A stretch of 12,387 bases of DNA from an uncultured Chlorobiales bacterium (GTDB lineage Bacteria; Bacteroidota; Chlorobiia; Chlorobiales; Chlorobiaceae). Made by a program: the position numbers and the translations under genes. Under the pieces are notes generated by a model. That model did no database searches. It was given only the letters and a program-made list of their open reading frames with translations, and was not told where the DNA came from. Shown one piece after another: positions 1 through 7,589 of the stretch (position 1 is its first letter; every line of letters starts with the position of its first letter). The DNA lies in contig CAIUQW010000451.1 of NCBI GenBank assembly GCA_903901395.1, positions 1 to 12,387 on the forward strand. Reading direction: 5' to 3'.

Positions 1-5
1 CTGGT

Positions 6-269
6 ATGTATCGGGATGCAAAAGTTGTCAAGCCGTTATCTGATTATCGCATTTATGTTGAAATCGAAGATGGGCGTCAGGGTGTCTTTGATATGAAACC
101 TTACCTTGATCGTGGTGTCTTTCGAGAGCTTAGAGATGAGCATTATTTCAATCAGGTAGGTATTCTTTTCGGCGCTGTTACTTGGCCACATGAGCAGGAT
201 ATAGCTCCGGAAACACTGATTGAAGATATGGTGCCAGTTGAAAATATTTCTGATGTTGGTTTGGGTTGA
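6..269 (+). CDS. DUF2442 family small protein
   Basis: An 87-aa protein that matches the DUF2442 pattern along its whole length. An N-terminal strand region (Y-R-I-Y-V-E-I-E-D-G) leads into a D-M-K-P-Y-L-D-R-G-V-F-R-E-L segment, and the family hallmark F-G-A-V-T-W-P-H-E-Q-D-I-A-P-E-T-L sits near residues 55-72. DUF2442 proteins are small, have no assigned catalytic activity, and are often encoded beside DUF4160 or other small genes in toxin-antitoxin-like pairs. The partner, if there is one, would lie upstream of this window, because the start codon is only 5 nt from the edge. No ribosome-binding site can be judged for the same reason. The gene is AT-rich like the kinase-SIR2 pair downstream, but a 170-bp gap suggests separate transcription. 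The family call is fairly sure; the function is unknown. Confidence 0.8.
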   Translation: MYRDAKVVKPLSDYRIYVEIEDGRQGVFDMKPYLDRGVFRELRDEHYFNQVGILFGAVTWPHEQDIAPETLIEDMVPVENISDVGLG

Positions 270-439
270 TTTGTATTAGCCAGGTGGACTAAATAGACTT
301 TAAGTTTTTAATAAATAACTGGCTGATCTGTGAATGTGATTTTGAGGTTGTCTGATACAGAAAAAAATCTGTCTGCTTTTGCTGTACAAGGCAGATCAGT
401 CTAAATAATGTTAGCTTATTATAATAAAAAGCTTTCTCA
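270..439. other. AT-rich intergenic gap with competing stem-loops
   Basis: This 170-bp stretch holds no gene. CTGATCTG at 333-340 pairs with CAGATCAG at 392-399, extendable to 331-341/391-401 with G-T pairs. A different hairpin, TCTGCTTT (372-379) with AAGGCAGA (388-395) around an 8-nt loop, uses the same right arm, so the two folds exclude each other. A third small hairpin, ACAGA-A6-TCTGT, sits at 357-372. No run of T follows any of them, so an ordinary terminator for the upstream gene is not evident. Alternative folding could be regulatory or could be chance in AT-rich DNA. Confidence 0.4.
420..425 (+). promoter_or_regulatory. Possible -10 box of the kinase-SIR2 unit
   Basis: TATAAT, a perfect consensus hexamer, lies 14 nt before the kinase ATG, inside TTATTATAATA. 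No good -35 hexamer sits 16-18 bp upstream, and a start here would leave a leader of under 10 nt. An alternative is TTGCTG (379-384) with AATAAT (404-409) at 19-bp spacing. AT-rich sequence produces such matches by chance. Confidence 0.25.
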
Positions 440-1009
440 ATGAAAATATTTATTATGGGCTTAACAGCAAGTGGAAAATCCACCCAAGCTAAACGGATTG
501 CACATTTTTATGGTCTTAAACATTATTGTGGTAGTGTTGATTTACTTAGAAGGCTGAATCATAATGATTCAAATAAAAGCCATTGGTGGTTCAATGAAGA
601 AGGCCAAAATATCGAGTTGGAACGAGATCAAGCTGATGTTGATCTAGAAGTTGATGAGCGCCTGCTTGAAATAGCAAACACTGAAGATGACTATATTTTT
701 GAGTCATGGACAACTCCATTTCTTTATGGTCGAAATGATGCAATTAAAATTTATTTGAATCCGCCTTTGGAATCTCGATCTAAGATGGCATGGAATTCAA
801 AAATTGAAAAAAGTTTAAGCATAGAATCATTGGTAAATGGAATAAAAAACAAAGATACTAAGTCGCGAGATAGATTTGCTAAGCTTTATGGTATTGATAT
901 ATTTAGCACAATCGGCTTTCAAATAGTTTTAGATAACTCTTTACTCGCGCAAGCACAAACGAGCTTGATCCTGTTACAGTATATATCATTTTTTCAAAAA
1001 CACCAATAA
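440..1009 (+). CDS. Cytidylate-kinase-like P-loop nucleotide kinase
   Basis: A 189-aa protein that opens directly with a Walker A loop, G7-L-T-A-S-G-K-S-T15, preceded by the hydrophobic strand K-I-F-I-M. The C-terminal third has the layout of archaeal-type/Cytidylate_kin_2 CMP or AMP kinases: a strand A-I-K-I-Y-L-N-P-P-L-E-S-R-S, then K138-D-T-K-S-R143-D-R145-F-A-K-L-Y-G-I-D153, then a strand I-V-L-D-N-S. The family phosphorylates (d)CMP or related nucleoside monophosphates with ATP. Real CMP kinases carry a substrate loop that I cannot confirm here, so the substrate may differ. The gene is AT-rich and the SIR2 gene starts 9 nt after its stop, so co-transcription is very likely. The start is the only ATG that keeps the P-loop strand; no clear Shine-Dalgarno is visible. 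A role in sensing or altering nucleotides for a SIR2 effector is inference. Confidence 0.75.
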   Translation: MKIFIMGLTASGKSTQAKRIAHFYGLKHYCGSVDLLRRLNHNDSNKSHWWFNEEGQNIELERDQADVDLEVDERLLEIANTEDDYIFESWTTPFLYGRNDAIKIYLNPPLESRSKMAWNSKIEKSLSIESLVNGIKNKDTKSRDRFAKLYGIDIFSTIGFQIVLDNSLLAQAQTSLILLQYISFFQKHQ

Positions 1010-1018
1010 ATAAAAAAG

Positions 1019-2938
1019 ATGAATGATATTGATGTTGTGATTGATAAGCTAATTGCAGGGGAGGTTTTCTTTTTTGCAGGATCAGGGATTAGCTACGCCT
1101 CAAATTTACCGAGCGCATATGCAGTATTGGAACACACAGCCAATATTTATTTGCCAGCAACCATTAGTGATAAAGAAAAGAAGGATATTTGCAGCAAAAT
1201 ACAACCAGAAGTGTTTTATGAGTCAATTATTGGTATGACTCACTCTTACGAGTCTTTGGATATTTGGCGATCACTATATAGAACAGAGCAAGAAAAGCAT
1301 AGAGTGTTTTGTGTGCCTAATTTTTCACATCTATTCATTGTTAAATATTCGATTAAAAACAATCACCCTATTATTACAACAAATTTTGACTCCATGTTTG
1401 AACAGGCTTGTGATCTGCTAAACATACCATATCGTATTGTTTTGCCAACAGATCAGCCTCCTCATATTGATGCTACAAGATTATCCATTTGTAAAGTACA
1501 TGGGAGCGTACAAGATTATAAGGGCGAATATTCGCCTCATGCTCTTTGGACAACAATGACCCAGATAACAAAAGTCAATACAAAATGGATAGAGTATTTA
1601 AACGGTTTAATGAAAACTAAGCATTTGTGTTTTGTGGGTTATAGTGGACGGGATATTGATTTTTTTCCATATATTGCCGAGTTGCCAAAAAAGAGTGGGG
1701 CAAAAAAAATTATATGGATAAACAACTTTATTGGTGATCACTCAGATGTTGCGTCCAAGTCATGTGACGCCATAAGGGTCTGTTTGTGGCCAAGTGAATT
1801 ATTTAAATCCATATTAGGTAGAACTAATATTGAGGTTCCTGCACAGAAACAAGAATGGACTCATGAATCAGGAGATATAGAAGAACTTTTGACCTACCTT
1901 GAGAAGTCATTATCTCAAAAGAATTTATTGTCTGACGCAGAAAAGGAGCTTCTTTATTGTGGGTTGTTAGCCAAATTGGGTTACTATCGTGAAGCACATC
2001 AATATGCAACTGAGATTGCAACCACTAAGTTATCGCAGTTTAGTCGCCCTTCGAGCAAGTATCATCTGCTGTTAACTTGCGCTAGGCTTAGTCATGAAAT
2101 ATCGAAATACGAAAGTTGTAAAAAGTATGCTAGTCAAGCGTTGGTTATGCTAAAAAGTAATAATCAATATGACATCAATACTCATATCCAGGCTGGTTGC
2201 TTGGTAAGCGAGTCATATCGGATGAGTATTCCAAATGATATTTATTTTATTCAACCTAAGAAATTGCTTGATTATGCGTATGTCTTTTTTGTTTTGGCAC
2301 ATTTTGCAGGCGTTTTTTTTATGACAAAAATAAGGTTGGGCTATCATAAATTGCGATATTCAGATCTTAGCACAGAAACTCAGCACGAGTTAATTGAAAA
2401 TAGTATAAGATTCTATGCACTTATACAGTCAATAATAGGTTCTCCTCATCGTGATTGGAATAGATTTGCAAAAGCTTATTTGATCAAAATATGGGATGGG
2501 ATAAGAGACACAAGTTACAACGCAGGTTATGCCGCAGGTATTGCTAATTCTGGAAAGTTCAAATATCGATTAAACCCTTTAGAGAAGACAAAATCTGAAT
2601 CTGCGAACATTTATGCACTAACAACATCAGCTACTGGTATGGAATTGTTGCTTAGAAACGAAGCTGATCAATTATTGTGTGTTCGAAAATATGACGAAAG
2701 CCGAGCAAGGTTTATCGAATATGCTGATATGGCGAAAAAAAGTGGAAATGCACTTAACGAAGTAAAAGGAATTATTGGGTTTGCCTATGCCAATCACATA
2801 GAAGGTAAAACTCCATTATTGACAGATGTTTTAAAAAAAAGATTTTTTATGGTGAAGAGTCAAGTCGAAGGCCGTCGATGGAAAGATCATTTTGCATATA
2901 TAGCGGAAGTAATAAAGGCCGACGGCGAATGTCCCTAG
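1019..2938 (+). CDS. SIR2-domain protein with long helical C-terminal region; putative defence effector
   Basis: A 639-aa protein. Residues about 1-270 form a SIR2-like Rossmann domain: the nucleotide loop A20-G-S-G-I-S25, the motif T120-T-N122-F-D124, a catalytic-position histidine in K-V-H161-G-S, and G207-Y-S-G-R-D212 for NAD ribose contact. In bacterial SIR2 effectors such as ThsA, an Asn and a His at equivalent places are needed to hydrolyse NAD+, which stops phage growth by killing or arresting the cell. All of these residues are present, so activity is plausible. Residues about 300-639 are mostly helical, with TPR-like stretches (around K-Y-E-S-C-K-K-Y-A and Y-D-E-S-R-A-R-F), and are probably the sensing or oligomerisation part. 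No signal peptide or membrane segment is seen. The gene pairs tightly with the upstream kinase. AT-rich codon use unlike the GC-rich genes that follow suggests acquisition by transfer. The SIR2 call is firm; the defence role is inferred. Confidence 0.85.
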   Translation: MNDIDVVIDKLIAGEVFFFAGSGISYASNLPSAYAVLEHTANIYLPATISDKEKKDICSKIQPEVFYESIIGMTHSYESLDIWRSLYRTEQEKHRVFCVPNFSHLFIVKYSIKNNHPIITTNFDSMFEQACDLLNIPYRIVLPTDQPPHIDATRLSICKVHGSVQDYKGEYSPHALWTTMTQITKVNTKWIEYLNGLMKTKHLCFVGYSGRDIDFFPYIAELPKKSGAKKIIWINNFIGDHSDVASKSCDAIRVCLWPSELFKSILGRTNIEVPAQKQEWTHESGDIEELLTYLEKSLSQKNLLSDAEKELLYCGLLAKLGYYREAHQYATEIATTKLSQFSRPSSKYHLLLTCARLSHEISKYESCKKYASQALVMLKSNNQYDINTHIQAGCLVSESYRMSIPNDIYFIQPKKLLDYAYVFFVLAHFAGVFFMTKIRLGYHKLRYSDLSTETQHELIENSIRFYALIQSIIGSPHRDWNRFAKAYLIKIWDGIRDTSYNAGYAAGIANSGKFKYRLNPLEKTKSESANIYALTTSATGMELLLRNEADQLLCVRKYDESRARFIEYADMAKKSGNALNEVKGIIGFAYANHIEGKTPLLTDVLKKRFFMVKSQVEGRRWKDHFAYIAEVIKADGECP

Positions 2939-3237
2939 TGCTTCTGGAAAATCGACGTTTTTATGAGAATTTCTGATCAGCGATTCGCGACCGTAGCGCA
3001 ATCATCTCGATCCCTACGTTGTTCCACACGTAACAATAACAGGAGCTGTGTCATTGCCCTCGCCTTCAACCAATCCCCCCCCCTCAAACTTTCCCCCCGC
3101 GAACTTTGTGAAATTTGTGCAAATTACCGCTTGGCGGGGGTGCGGAGGGTGTTTTGTCATCCTCGGCTGTTGTAAATTCGTAACGTAAAATTCAAATGCG
3201 CTGCTGGCTTTGCGCGGCGGGCGCGGTGTACTCGATT
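2939..3237. other. Composition-boundary intergenic region
   Basis: About 300 bp without a convincing gene, marking the change from AT-rich accessory DNA to GC-rich chromosome. It holds a run of nine C at 3075-3083, six more C at 3093-3098, and an inverted repeat CCCCCGC (3094-3100)/GCGGGGG (3134-3140) that encloses the palindrome at 3112-3125. TTGTCA at 3154-3159 could be a -35 box for the ABC gene, but no good -10 follows at standard spacing. Confidence 0.4.
3112..3125. promoter_or_regulatory. Operator-like palindrome upstream of the ABC ATPase gene
   Basis: AATTTG-TG-CAAATT is a perfect dyad with 6-bp arms. It lies about 112 bp before the chosen ABC ATPase start, in the loop of a GC-rich inverted repeat. 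Position and symmetry fit a binding site for a dimeric regulator, but a 6-bp-arm dyad can arise by chance. Confidence 0.3.
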
Positions 3238-4203
3238 ATGGAGCATATTCTCGAACTCAAGGATCTCAAAACCTGGTACCGAACCGATAACGGTATCGCC
3301 AAGGCTGTCGATGGCGTCAGCTTTTCGCTTGCGCCGAACCGCATCATCGGTATCGTCGGCGAATCGGGGTGCGGCAAGTCGGTGACGGCGCTTTCGATCA
3401 TGCGGCTCGTGCCGATGCCGCCGGGCTACTTTGCCGGGGGCGACATCCTCTGGAAAGGGCGCAGCATCGTCAAGGCATCGGAAGCCGAGATGCGCAAAAT
3501 TCGCGGCAACGAGATCGCCATGATCTTTCAGGAGCCGATGAGCTCGCTCAATCCGGTCTTTACCTGCGGCGACCAGATCATGGAGCAGATTCTCAACCAT
3601 CGCGACGTGAGCAAGGCGGAGGCGCGTAAGCAGGCGGCCGATCTGTTGAACATGGTCGGCATTCCGAATCCTTCCGAGCGCATCGACTCCTACCCGCACG
3701 AGATGTCCGGCGGAATGCGCCAGCGAGTGATGATCGCGATGGCATTGTCCTGCGGGCCGGAGCTGCTCATCGCCGACGAGCCGACGACGGCGCTCGACGT
3801 GACGGTGCAGGCGCAGATTCTCGAACTGATCGGCAAACTTCGCGCCGAGCGCGGCATGAGCGTGATGCTCATCACGCACGACTTCGGCGTAGTGGCCGAG
3901 CTGTGCGAGGAGGTGGTGGTGATGTACGCCTCGCGCATCGTCGAGAGCGGCGCGGTGCGGCACATCTTTGAGAACCCGCTCCATCCTTACACCCGCGGGC
4001 TGCTCAAGTCGATTCCGCGGCTTGGCGCGAAGCAGGAGCGGCTGAATGTGATCGAGGGCAACGTGCCGAGCGCCACGCGCCTGCCGGATGGTTGCCGCTT
4101 CGCCGGGCGCTGTCCGCTCGCCGACGACTTTTGCCGCAAGGAGCAGCCGCCGTTGAAGGAGTACGAGGCGGGGCACATGGCGGCCTGCTGGAAAATCGAA
4201 TGA
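3238..4203 (+). CDS. Oligopeptide/dipeptide ABC transporter ATP-binding protein (OppD/DppD type)
   Basis: A 321-aa cytoplasmic ATPase that would power uptake of peptides or related solutes through inner-membrane permeases. It has every ABC element in order: Walker A G41-E-S-G-C-G-K-S48, a Q-loop [11 protein letters not shown], signature M156-S-G-G-M-R-Q-R163, Walker B ending D180-E181, and switch H214. The OppD/DppD-specific C-terminal part contains H-P-Y-T-R-G-L-L and four cysteines (C286, C292, C299, C317), spaced like those reported to bind a 4Fe-4S cluster in some DppD proteins. I chose the ATG at 3238 because family homology begins there; an ATG 14 codons earlier (3196) only adds a Cys/Ala-rich stretch. 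No permease, binding protein or second ATPase lies alongside, so this is an orphan subunit. The response regulator follows after 19 nt and may be co-transcribed. Confidence 0.9.
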   Translation: MEHILELKDLKTWYRTDNGIAKAVDGVSFSLAPNRIIGIVGESGCGKSVTALSIMRLVPMPPGYFAGGDILWKGRSIVKASEAEMRKIRGNEIAMIFQEPMSSLNPVFTCGDQIMEQILNHRDVSKAEARKQAADLLNMVGIPNPSERIDSYPHEMSGGMRQRVMIAMALSCGPELLIADEPTTALDVTVQAQILELIGKLRAERGMSVMLITHDFGVVAELCEEVVVMYASRIVESGAVRHIFENPLHPYTRGLLKSIPRLGAKQERLNVIEGNVPSATRLPDGCRFAGRCPLADDFCRKEQPPLKEYEAGHMAACWKIE

Positions 4204-4222
4204 ACTGAAAATCGCTGAACGA

Positions 4223-4933
4223 ATGGCTGAACCCTCCATACTGATCGTCGAAGATGACCGGAATCTTGCCGGACTCTTGAAGTACAACCTCGAAAAAGCG
4301 GGTTACGGCTGCTTTCACGCCGCATCCGGCGAGGAGGCGCTCGACGAACTGCAACGCCACGCGGTCAGCCTCGTTTTGCTCGACATCATGCTGCCGGGGA
4401 TCGATGGCTTCGAGGTGTGCCGCCGCATCCGCCAGGACGTGCAGTGGAGCGACCTGCCCATCGTGATGCTGACCGCCAAGGGGGAGGAGATCGACAAGGT
4501 GTTCGGCTTCGAACTCGGCATCGACGATTACGTCGTGAAGCCCTTCAGCCCGCGCGAGCTGAATCTCAGAATCCGCGCCATCCTCAAGCGCGACAGGCGC
4601 AACCGCAGCAATGTGCAGGAGGTGCTGCGTTCCAGCGGCATCGAGGTCGATATCGGACGCCACACCGCCACGCTCGACGGCCATCCCCTCGTGCTGACGC
4701 TCATGGAGTTCAAGCTTCTGGCGCTCCTGATGAAGCGCAAGGGGCAGGCGCAGACGCGCGAGGTGCTCCTGAGCGACGTTTGGGACGTGGACAAGAGCAT
4801 CAACACCCGCACCATCGACACGCACGTCACGCGCCTCCGCGAGAAGCTCGGCGACGCCGGGCGCTGCATCCGCACGGTGCGCGGCCTCGGCTACAAGTTC
4901 GACGAAAACGGCGAGGAGTCCGGTGAAGGCTAA
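4223..4933 (+). CDS. phoB: PhoB/OmpR-family response regulator
   Basis: A 236-aa two-domain transcription factor. The receiver (about 5-120) has the acidic pair D11-D12, phospho-acceptor D54 in V-L-L-D-I-M-L-P-G, T84 and K106 in V-V-K-P-F. The winged-helix DNA-binding domain (about 135-228) carries L-T-L-M-E-F-K-L-L and the recognition-helix region T-R-T-I-D-T-H-V-T-R-L-R-E-K-L-G, ending in R-T-V-R-G-L-G-Y-K-F. This is the PhoB/OmpR layout. Phosphorylation by the overlapping histidine kinase gene product would switch on DNA binding, classically for phosphate-starvation genes. The phosphate assignment rests on similarity to PhoB and on the PhoR-like partner; no pst genes or pho boxes are visible nearby. 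Its last 11 nt overlap the kinase gene, which indicates translational coupling. Confidence 0.85.
   Translation: MAEPSILIVEDDRNLAGLLKYNLEKAGYGCFHAASGEEALDELQRHAVSLVLLDIMLPGIDGFEVCRRIRQDVQWSDLPIVMLTAKGEEIDKVFGFELGIDDYVVKPFSPRELNLRIRAILKRDRRNRSNVQEVLRSSGIEVDIGRHTATLDGHPLVLTLMEFKLLALLMKRKGQAQTREVLLSDVWDVDKSINTRTIDTHVTRLREKLGDAGRCIRTVRGLGYKFDENGEESGEG
4913..4918 (+). promoter_or_regulatory. Ribosome-binding site setting the GTG start of the histidine kinase
   Basis: GAGGAG lies 4 nt before the GTG at 4923, inside the 3' end of the response regulator gene. It is one of the few clear Shine-Dalgarno sequences in the window. It supports a GTG start overlapping the upstream gene rather than a later ATG. 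Confidence 0.6.
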
Positions 4934-6713
4934 ACTCTCATTCAGGCTTGGTCTGGTTTTCGGTCTGATCGTCTTCTTTTCGCTCGCCTTCAGCTATGTC
5001 TATCAGGGGCGGCAGCTCCGCGCGGTGATGTCTCAAAACCTTCGCGATGACCTCTTGCGCGAACTTCGCCTCGCCGCCGGAATGCTGGAGAGGCGTCCCT
5101 CGGGCTGGAGTGATCCGAATCTGCCCGAAGCGTGGGCCGACCGGGTCGGCCAGACGCTCGACGCGCGGGTGACGCTGATCGGCCTCGATGGGCAGGTGAT
5201 CGGCGACTCCTTCGTGCCCGCCGACAGAATCGCCAGCATGGAAAATCACCGTAACCGCGCGGAGGTTCGGGCGGCGCTCCTCGGCCAGATCGGCGAGGCG
5301 ACGCGCTTCAGCGTCTCGATCCGCGAGAACATGCTCTACATGGCGATGCCAGTCGGCAAGCCCGCGCCCTGGGCGGTGCTCCGGCTCGCCAAGCCGCTGC
5401 ACGACATCGCGCGGGTAGAAGCGCAGATCGACCGGGGCATCGAGGGGGGCCTCTTCTGGGCGCTCTTTCTCGCGCTGACCGCTGGAGCGCTCTCGGCGAT
5501 GTTCCTCTCCCGACCGCTCGTTCGCATCGCCAGCGCCGCCGACCGCTTTCTGCACGGCGAGACGGAGGTGAAGATTTCCGTCAAGCATGACGACGAGATC
5601 GGGCGGCTGGCGCGGGCTTTCAACTATCTCTCCGAGGAGATCGTGCGCTTGACCCGGAAGGAGGAGTGGCTGCGCGAAGTGCTGTCGAGCATCCGCGAGG
5701 CGATTGTCGTCACGAGCGCCTCGGGCGAGATTGTGCTCGCCAACCCCGCCGCGTCGCGGCTTTTCATGATCGAGGCCGCCCGCAAGCGCTCGATTCCGGT
5801 GAGCCAGATCGAGGACGAGGCCATGCGCGAGCTGTTCGAGCAGGTGCGAAACCGCCGGAGCGTCATCTACAGCGAGGAGCTGACCGCCATGACCTCCAAA
5901 GGTCGGCGCACGCTCAAGGTGACCGCCGTGCCGGTGATGAAGGGCGAGCAGTTCGATGGCACGGTGCTGGTTATCAACGACGTGACCCGCCTGCGCAATC
6001 TGGAGCGCACCCGCCGCGACTTCGTCTCCAGCGTGTCGCACGAGCTGCGCACGCCGCTGGCAAGCATCAAGGGCTATACTGAAACCCTGCTCGAAGGGGC
6101 GATGAACGATCCCGAACACGCCACGGCCTTCCTGAACATCATCCATCAGGAGAGCGAGCAGCTCACGGCGCTGGTCAACGACGTGCTCGATCTGTCGCGC
6201 ATCGAGTCGGGCAAGATCGTCTACACCTTCGAGCCGGTGGAGGTGAAACCGCAGTTCGAAAAAACGGCGGCGCTTTTCGAGCCAGCCGCGCTGCGCAAAG
6301 GGGTGGCGATCGAGCTGAACGTCCCTGACGGACTACCGCCGGTGCTGGCCGACCGGAGCTACTTCGATATTGTGATGCGCAACCTGATCGACAACGCCAT
6401 CAAGTATGTCGATGCGGAGCGCGGGCGGGTGCGTGTCACCGCCTACGCCACGGGCGAGGGGGTCAGCATCGAGGTCGCGGACAACGGCATCGGCATTCCG
6501 CAGGCCGATCTCGACCGCATTTTCGAGCGCTTCTACCGCGTGGACAAAGCGCGTTCCCGCGAGCTTGGCGGCACTGGCCTCGGCCTCTCCATCGTCAAGC
6601 ACATCGTGCTCGCGCACAAGGGAAAGGTGGAGGTGCGGTCGAGAATCAATCGAGGCACGACCTTCACGGTCACGCTGCCGGTCGCTCAGGTGTCGGACAG
6701 CTCGGGAGGATGA
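4923..6713 (+). CDS. phoR: PhoR-type membrane sensor histidine kinase (HAMP-PAS-HisKA-HATPase)
   Basis: A 596-aa inner-membrane kinase partnered with the upstream regulator. Domain order: membrane segment 1 (about 6-25), an extracytoplasmic sensor region (about 26-172), membrane segment 2 (about 175-197), HAMP (about 198-248), PAS (about 250-350), then HisKA with H373 in S-V-S-H-E-L-R-T-P-L. The ATP-binding domain follows: N-box N487-L-I-D-N491, G1 box D520-N-G-I-G-I-P, F-box E-R-F-Y-R-V-D, and G2 box G549-G-T-G-L-G. All catalytic residues are present. A single PAS before HisKA is typical of PhoR. The sizeable periplasmic domain is found in some PhoR groups, so direct sensing of a periplasmic signal is possible. 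It starts with GTG, overlaps the regulator by 11 bp, and its stop lies 12 bp from the end of the convergent Nudix gene. A non-phosphate signal cannot be excluded. Confidence 0.87.
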   Translation: MKAKLSFRLGLVFGLIVFFSLAFSYVYQGRQLRAVMSQNLRDDLLRELRLAAGMLERRPSGWSDPNLPEAWADRVGQTLDARVTLIGLDGQVIGDSFVPADRIASMENHRNRAEVRAALLGQIGEATRFSVSIRENMLYMAMPVGKPAPWAVLRLAKPLHDIARVEAQIDRGIEGGLFWALFLALTAGALSAMFLSRPLVRIASAADRFLHGETEVKISVKHDDEIGRLARAFNYLSEEIVRLTRKEEWLREVLSSIREAIVVTSASGEIVLANPAASRLFMIEAARKRSIPVSQIEDEAMRELFEQVRNRRSVIYSEELTAMTSKGRRTLKVTAVPVMKGEQFDGTVLVINDVTRLRNLERTRRDFVSSVSHELRTPLASIKGYTETLLEGAMNDPEHATAFLNIIHQESEQLTALVNDVLDLSRIESGKIVYTFEPVEVKPQFEKTAALFEPAALRKGVAIELNVPDGLPPVLADRSYFDIVMRNLIDNAIKYVDAERGRVRVTAYATGEGVSIEVADNGIGIPQADLDRIFERFYRVDKARSRELGGTGLGLSIVKHIVLAHKGKVEVRSRINRGTTFTVTLPVAQVSDSSGG

Positions 6714-6725
6714 CGACGCGGCGGT

Positions 6726-7220
6726 TCACGGCCAGCGGCTCTCCTCGATGATTTTGAGGTGCATCTGGCTTCGAACCGGCGGCAGATTGCCGGGCGCGTA
6801 GAAGCCCGCCTCTAACACCTCGTGGTTGATCGAAATGCGCTCGTGCGCCGCGATCACACGGTAAGCCACCACCATCAGCGAGCCATACATCTCCGACTCG
6901 CGGTGCCAGAGGCCGATGAGCCGGTCGATGCTGCCCTCCAGCGCGGTCTCCTCGAACAGCTCGCGCAGGCAGCCGTCTTCGGGGCGCTCGCCCGCTTCGA
7001 CAAATCCACCGGGCAGCGCCCATTCATTGAACGCAGGCTCATGCGCCCGCCGGATCACCAGCAGCTCGTTGTTCTTGTTCACCGTGAAGGCGATGGCGAC
7101 CGGCAGGGGATTGATGTAATGCACCCATCCGCATTTCGGACAGCTCATCCGGTCGCGGCCATCGATGAACGATTCGTTCAGTGGCGTCGCGCAATGCGGG
7201 CAAAAGGCAAAAGGCTTCAT
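6726..7220 (-). CDS. Nudix hydrolase with N-terminal zinc ribbon
   Basis: A 164-aa protein. A zinc ribbon (C7-P-H-C10 and C27-P-K-C30) precedes a Nudix fold in the manner of NADH-pyrophosphatase-like and ADP-ribose-type Nudix enzymes. The Nudix box runs from G72 through E78 to R86-E-L-F-E-E91; the usual Gly near its end is Ala93 (E-E-T-A-L), a mild deviation that leaves the metal-binding Glu residues intact. Such enzymes cleave nucleoside diphosphates linked to another group using Mg2+; the substrate cannot be told from sequence. The start is uncertain. ATG at 7220 begins just before the ribbon, and 7250 and 7259 are in-frame alternatives. I see no good ribosome-binding site for any of them, and a CCGCA-ACA-TGCGG hairpin (7251-7263) abuts the 7250 start. 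The gene converges on the histidine kinase gene with a 12-bp gap. Confidence 0.85.
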   Translation of the reverse strand: MKPFAFCPHCATPLNESFIDGRDRMSCPKCGWVHYINPLPVAIAFTVNKNNELLVIRRAHEPAFNEWALPGGFVEAGERPEDGCLRELFEETALEGSIDRLIGLWHRESEMYGSLMVVAYRVIAAHERISINHEVLEAGFYAPGNLPPVRSQMHLKIIEESRWP

Positions 7221-7406
7221 GCCAAAAAGCAGGTCTTGTTTTCGTTCCATCCGCAACATGCGGATTTGTTCAAGCAGTATAACAGTTCGAAATGCTTTAT
7301 CGCTCCGCTGGAATGAAAAATCCGCGAAACTTTTCGCGTGGTGAAGTTTACTTGGGAGCCAGTCGAGTAAACTCAAAACTCGCAAGATAGGAAGACGCGC
7401 CAGCAA

Positions 7407-7589
7407 AGAGTTTGGGTTAGTTGTTTGAATTTGGATGTAAGCGCGTGCTTCCGGAGTAATAACAGCAAATCGACGGCACCTTTTTCAGCCAATAGCGTTT
7501 GATTCTCAGACGGCGTTTTCTTGTCGGATTAAAAAAACTTGCAATCTGCGCTATCGAATTTGCTTGCAGTAATTACACGAAATTTTTTT
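7407..7589. other. Intergenic entry to second AT-rich island
   Basis: From the Nudix start at 7220 up to the palindrome at 7590 there is no convincing gene. From about 7260 the base composition falls from GC-rich to AT-rich. I see no tRNA, integrase remnant or clear flanking repeat that would mark an attachment site. Confidence 0.35.

Noticed and set aside
2963..3175. 70-residue plus-strand frame after the SIR2 gene
   Set aside because: It runs through C homopolymers, has no family resemblance and no ribosome-binding site; it reads like an accidental frame in intergenic DNA.
3157..4287. 376-residue minus-strand frame opposite the ABC ATPase gene
   Set aside because: Arg/His/Ala-rich shadow; the plus strand has a complete ABC ATPase.
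4938..6146. 402-residue minus-strand frame opposite the histidine kinase gene
   Set aside because: Arg/His/Ala-rich shadow of a GC-rich gene; the plus strand carries all kinase motifs.
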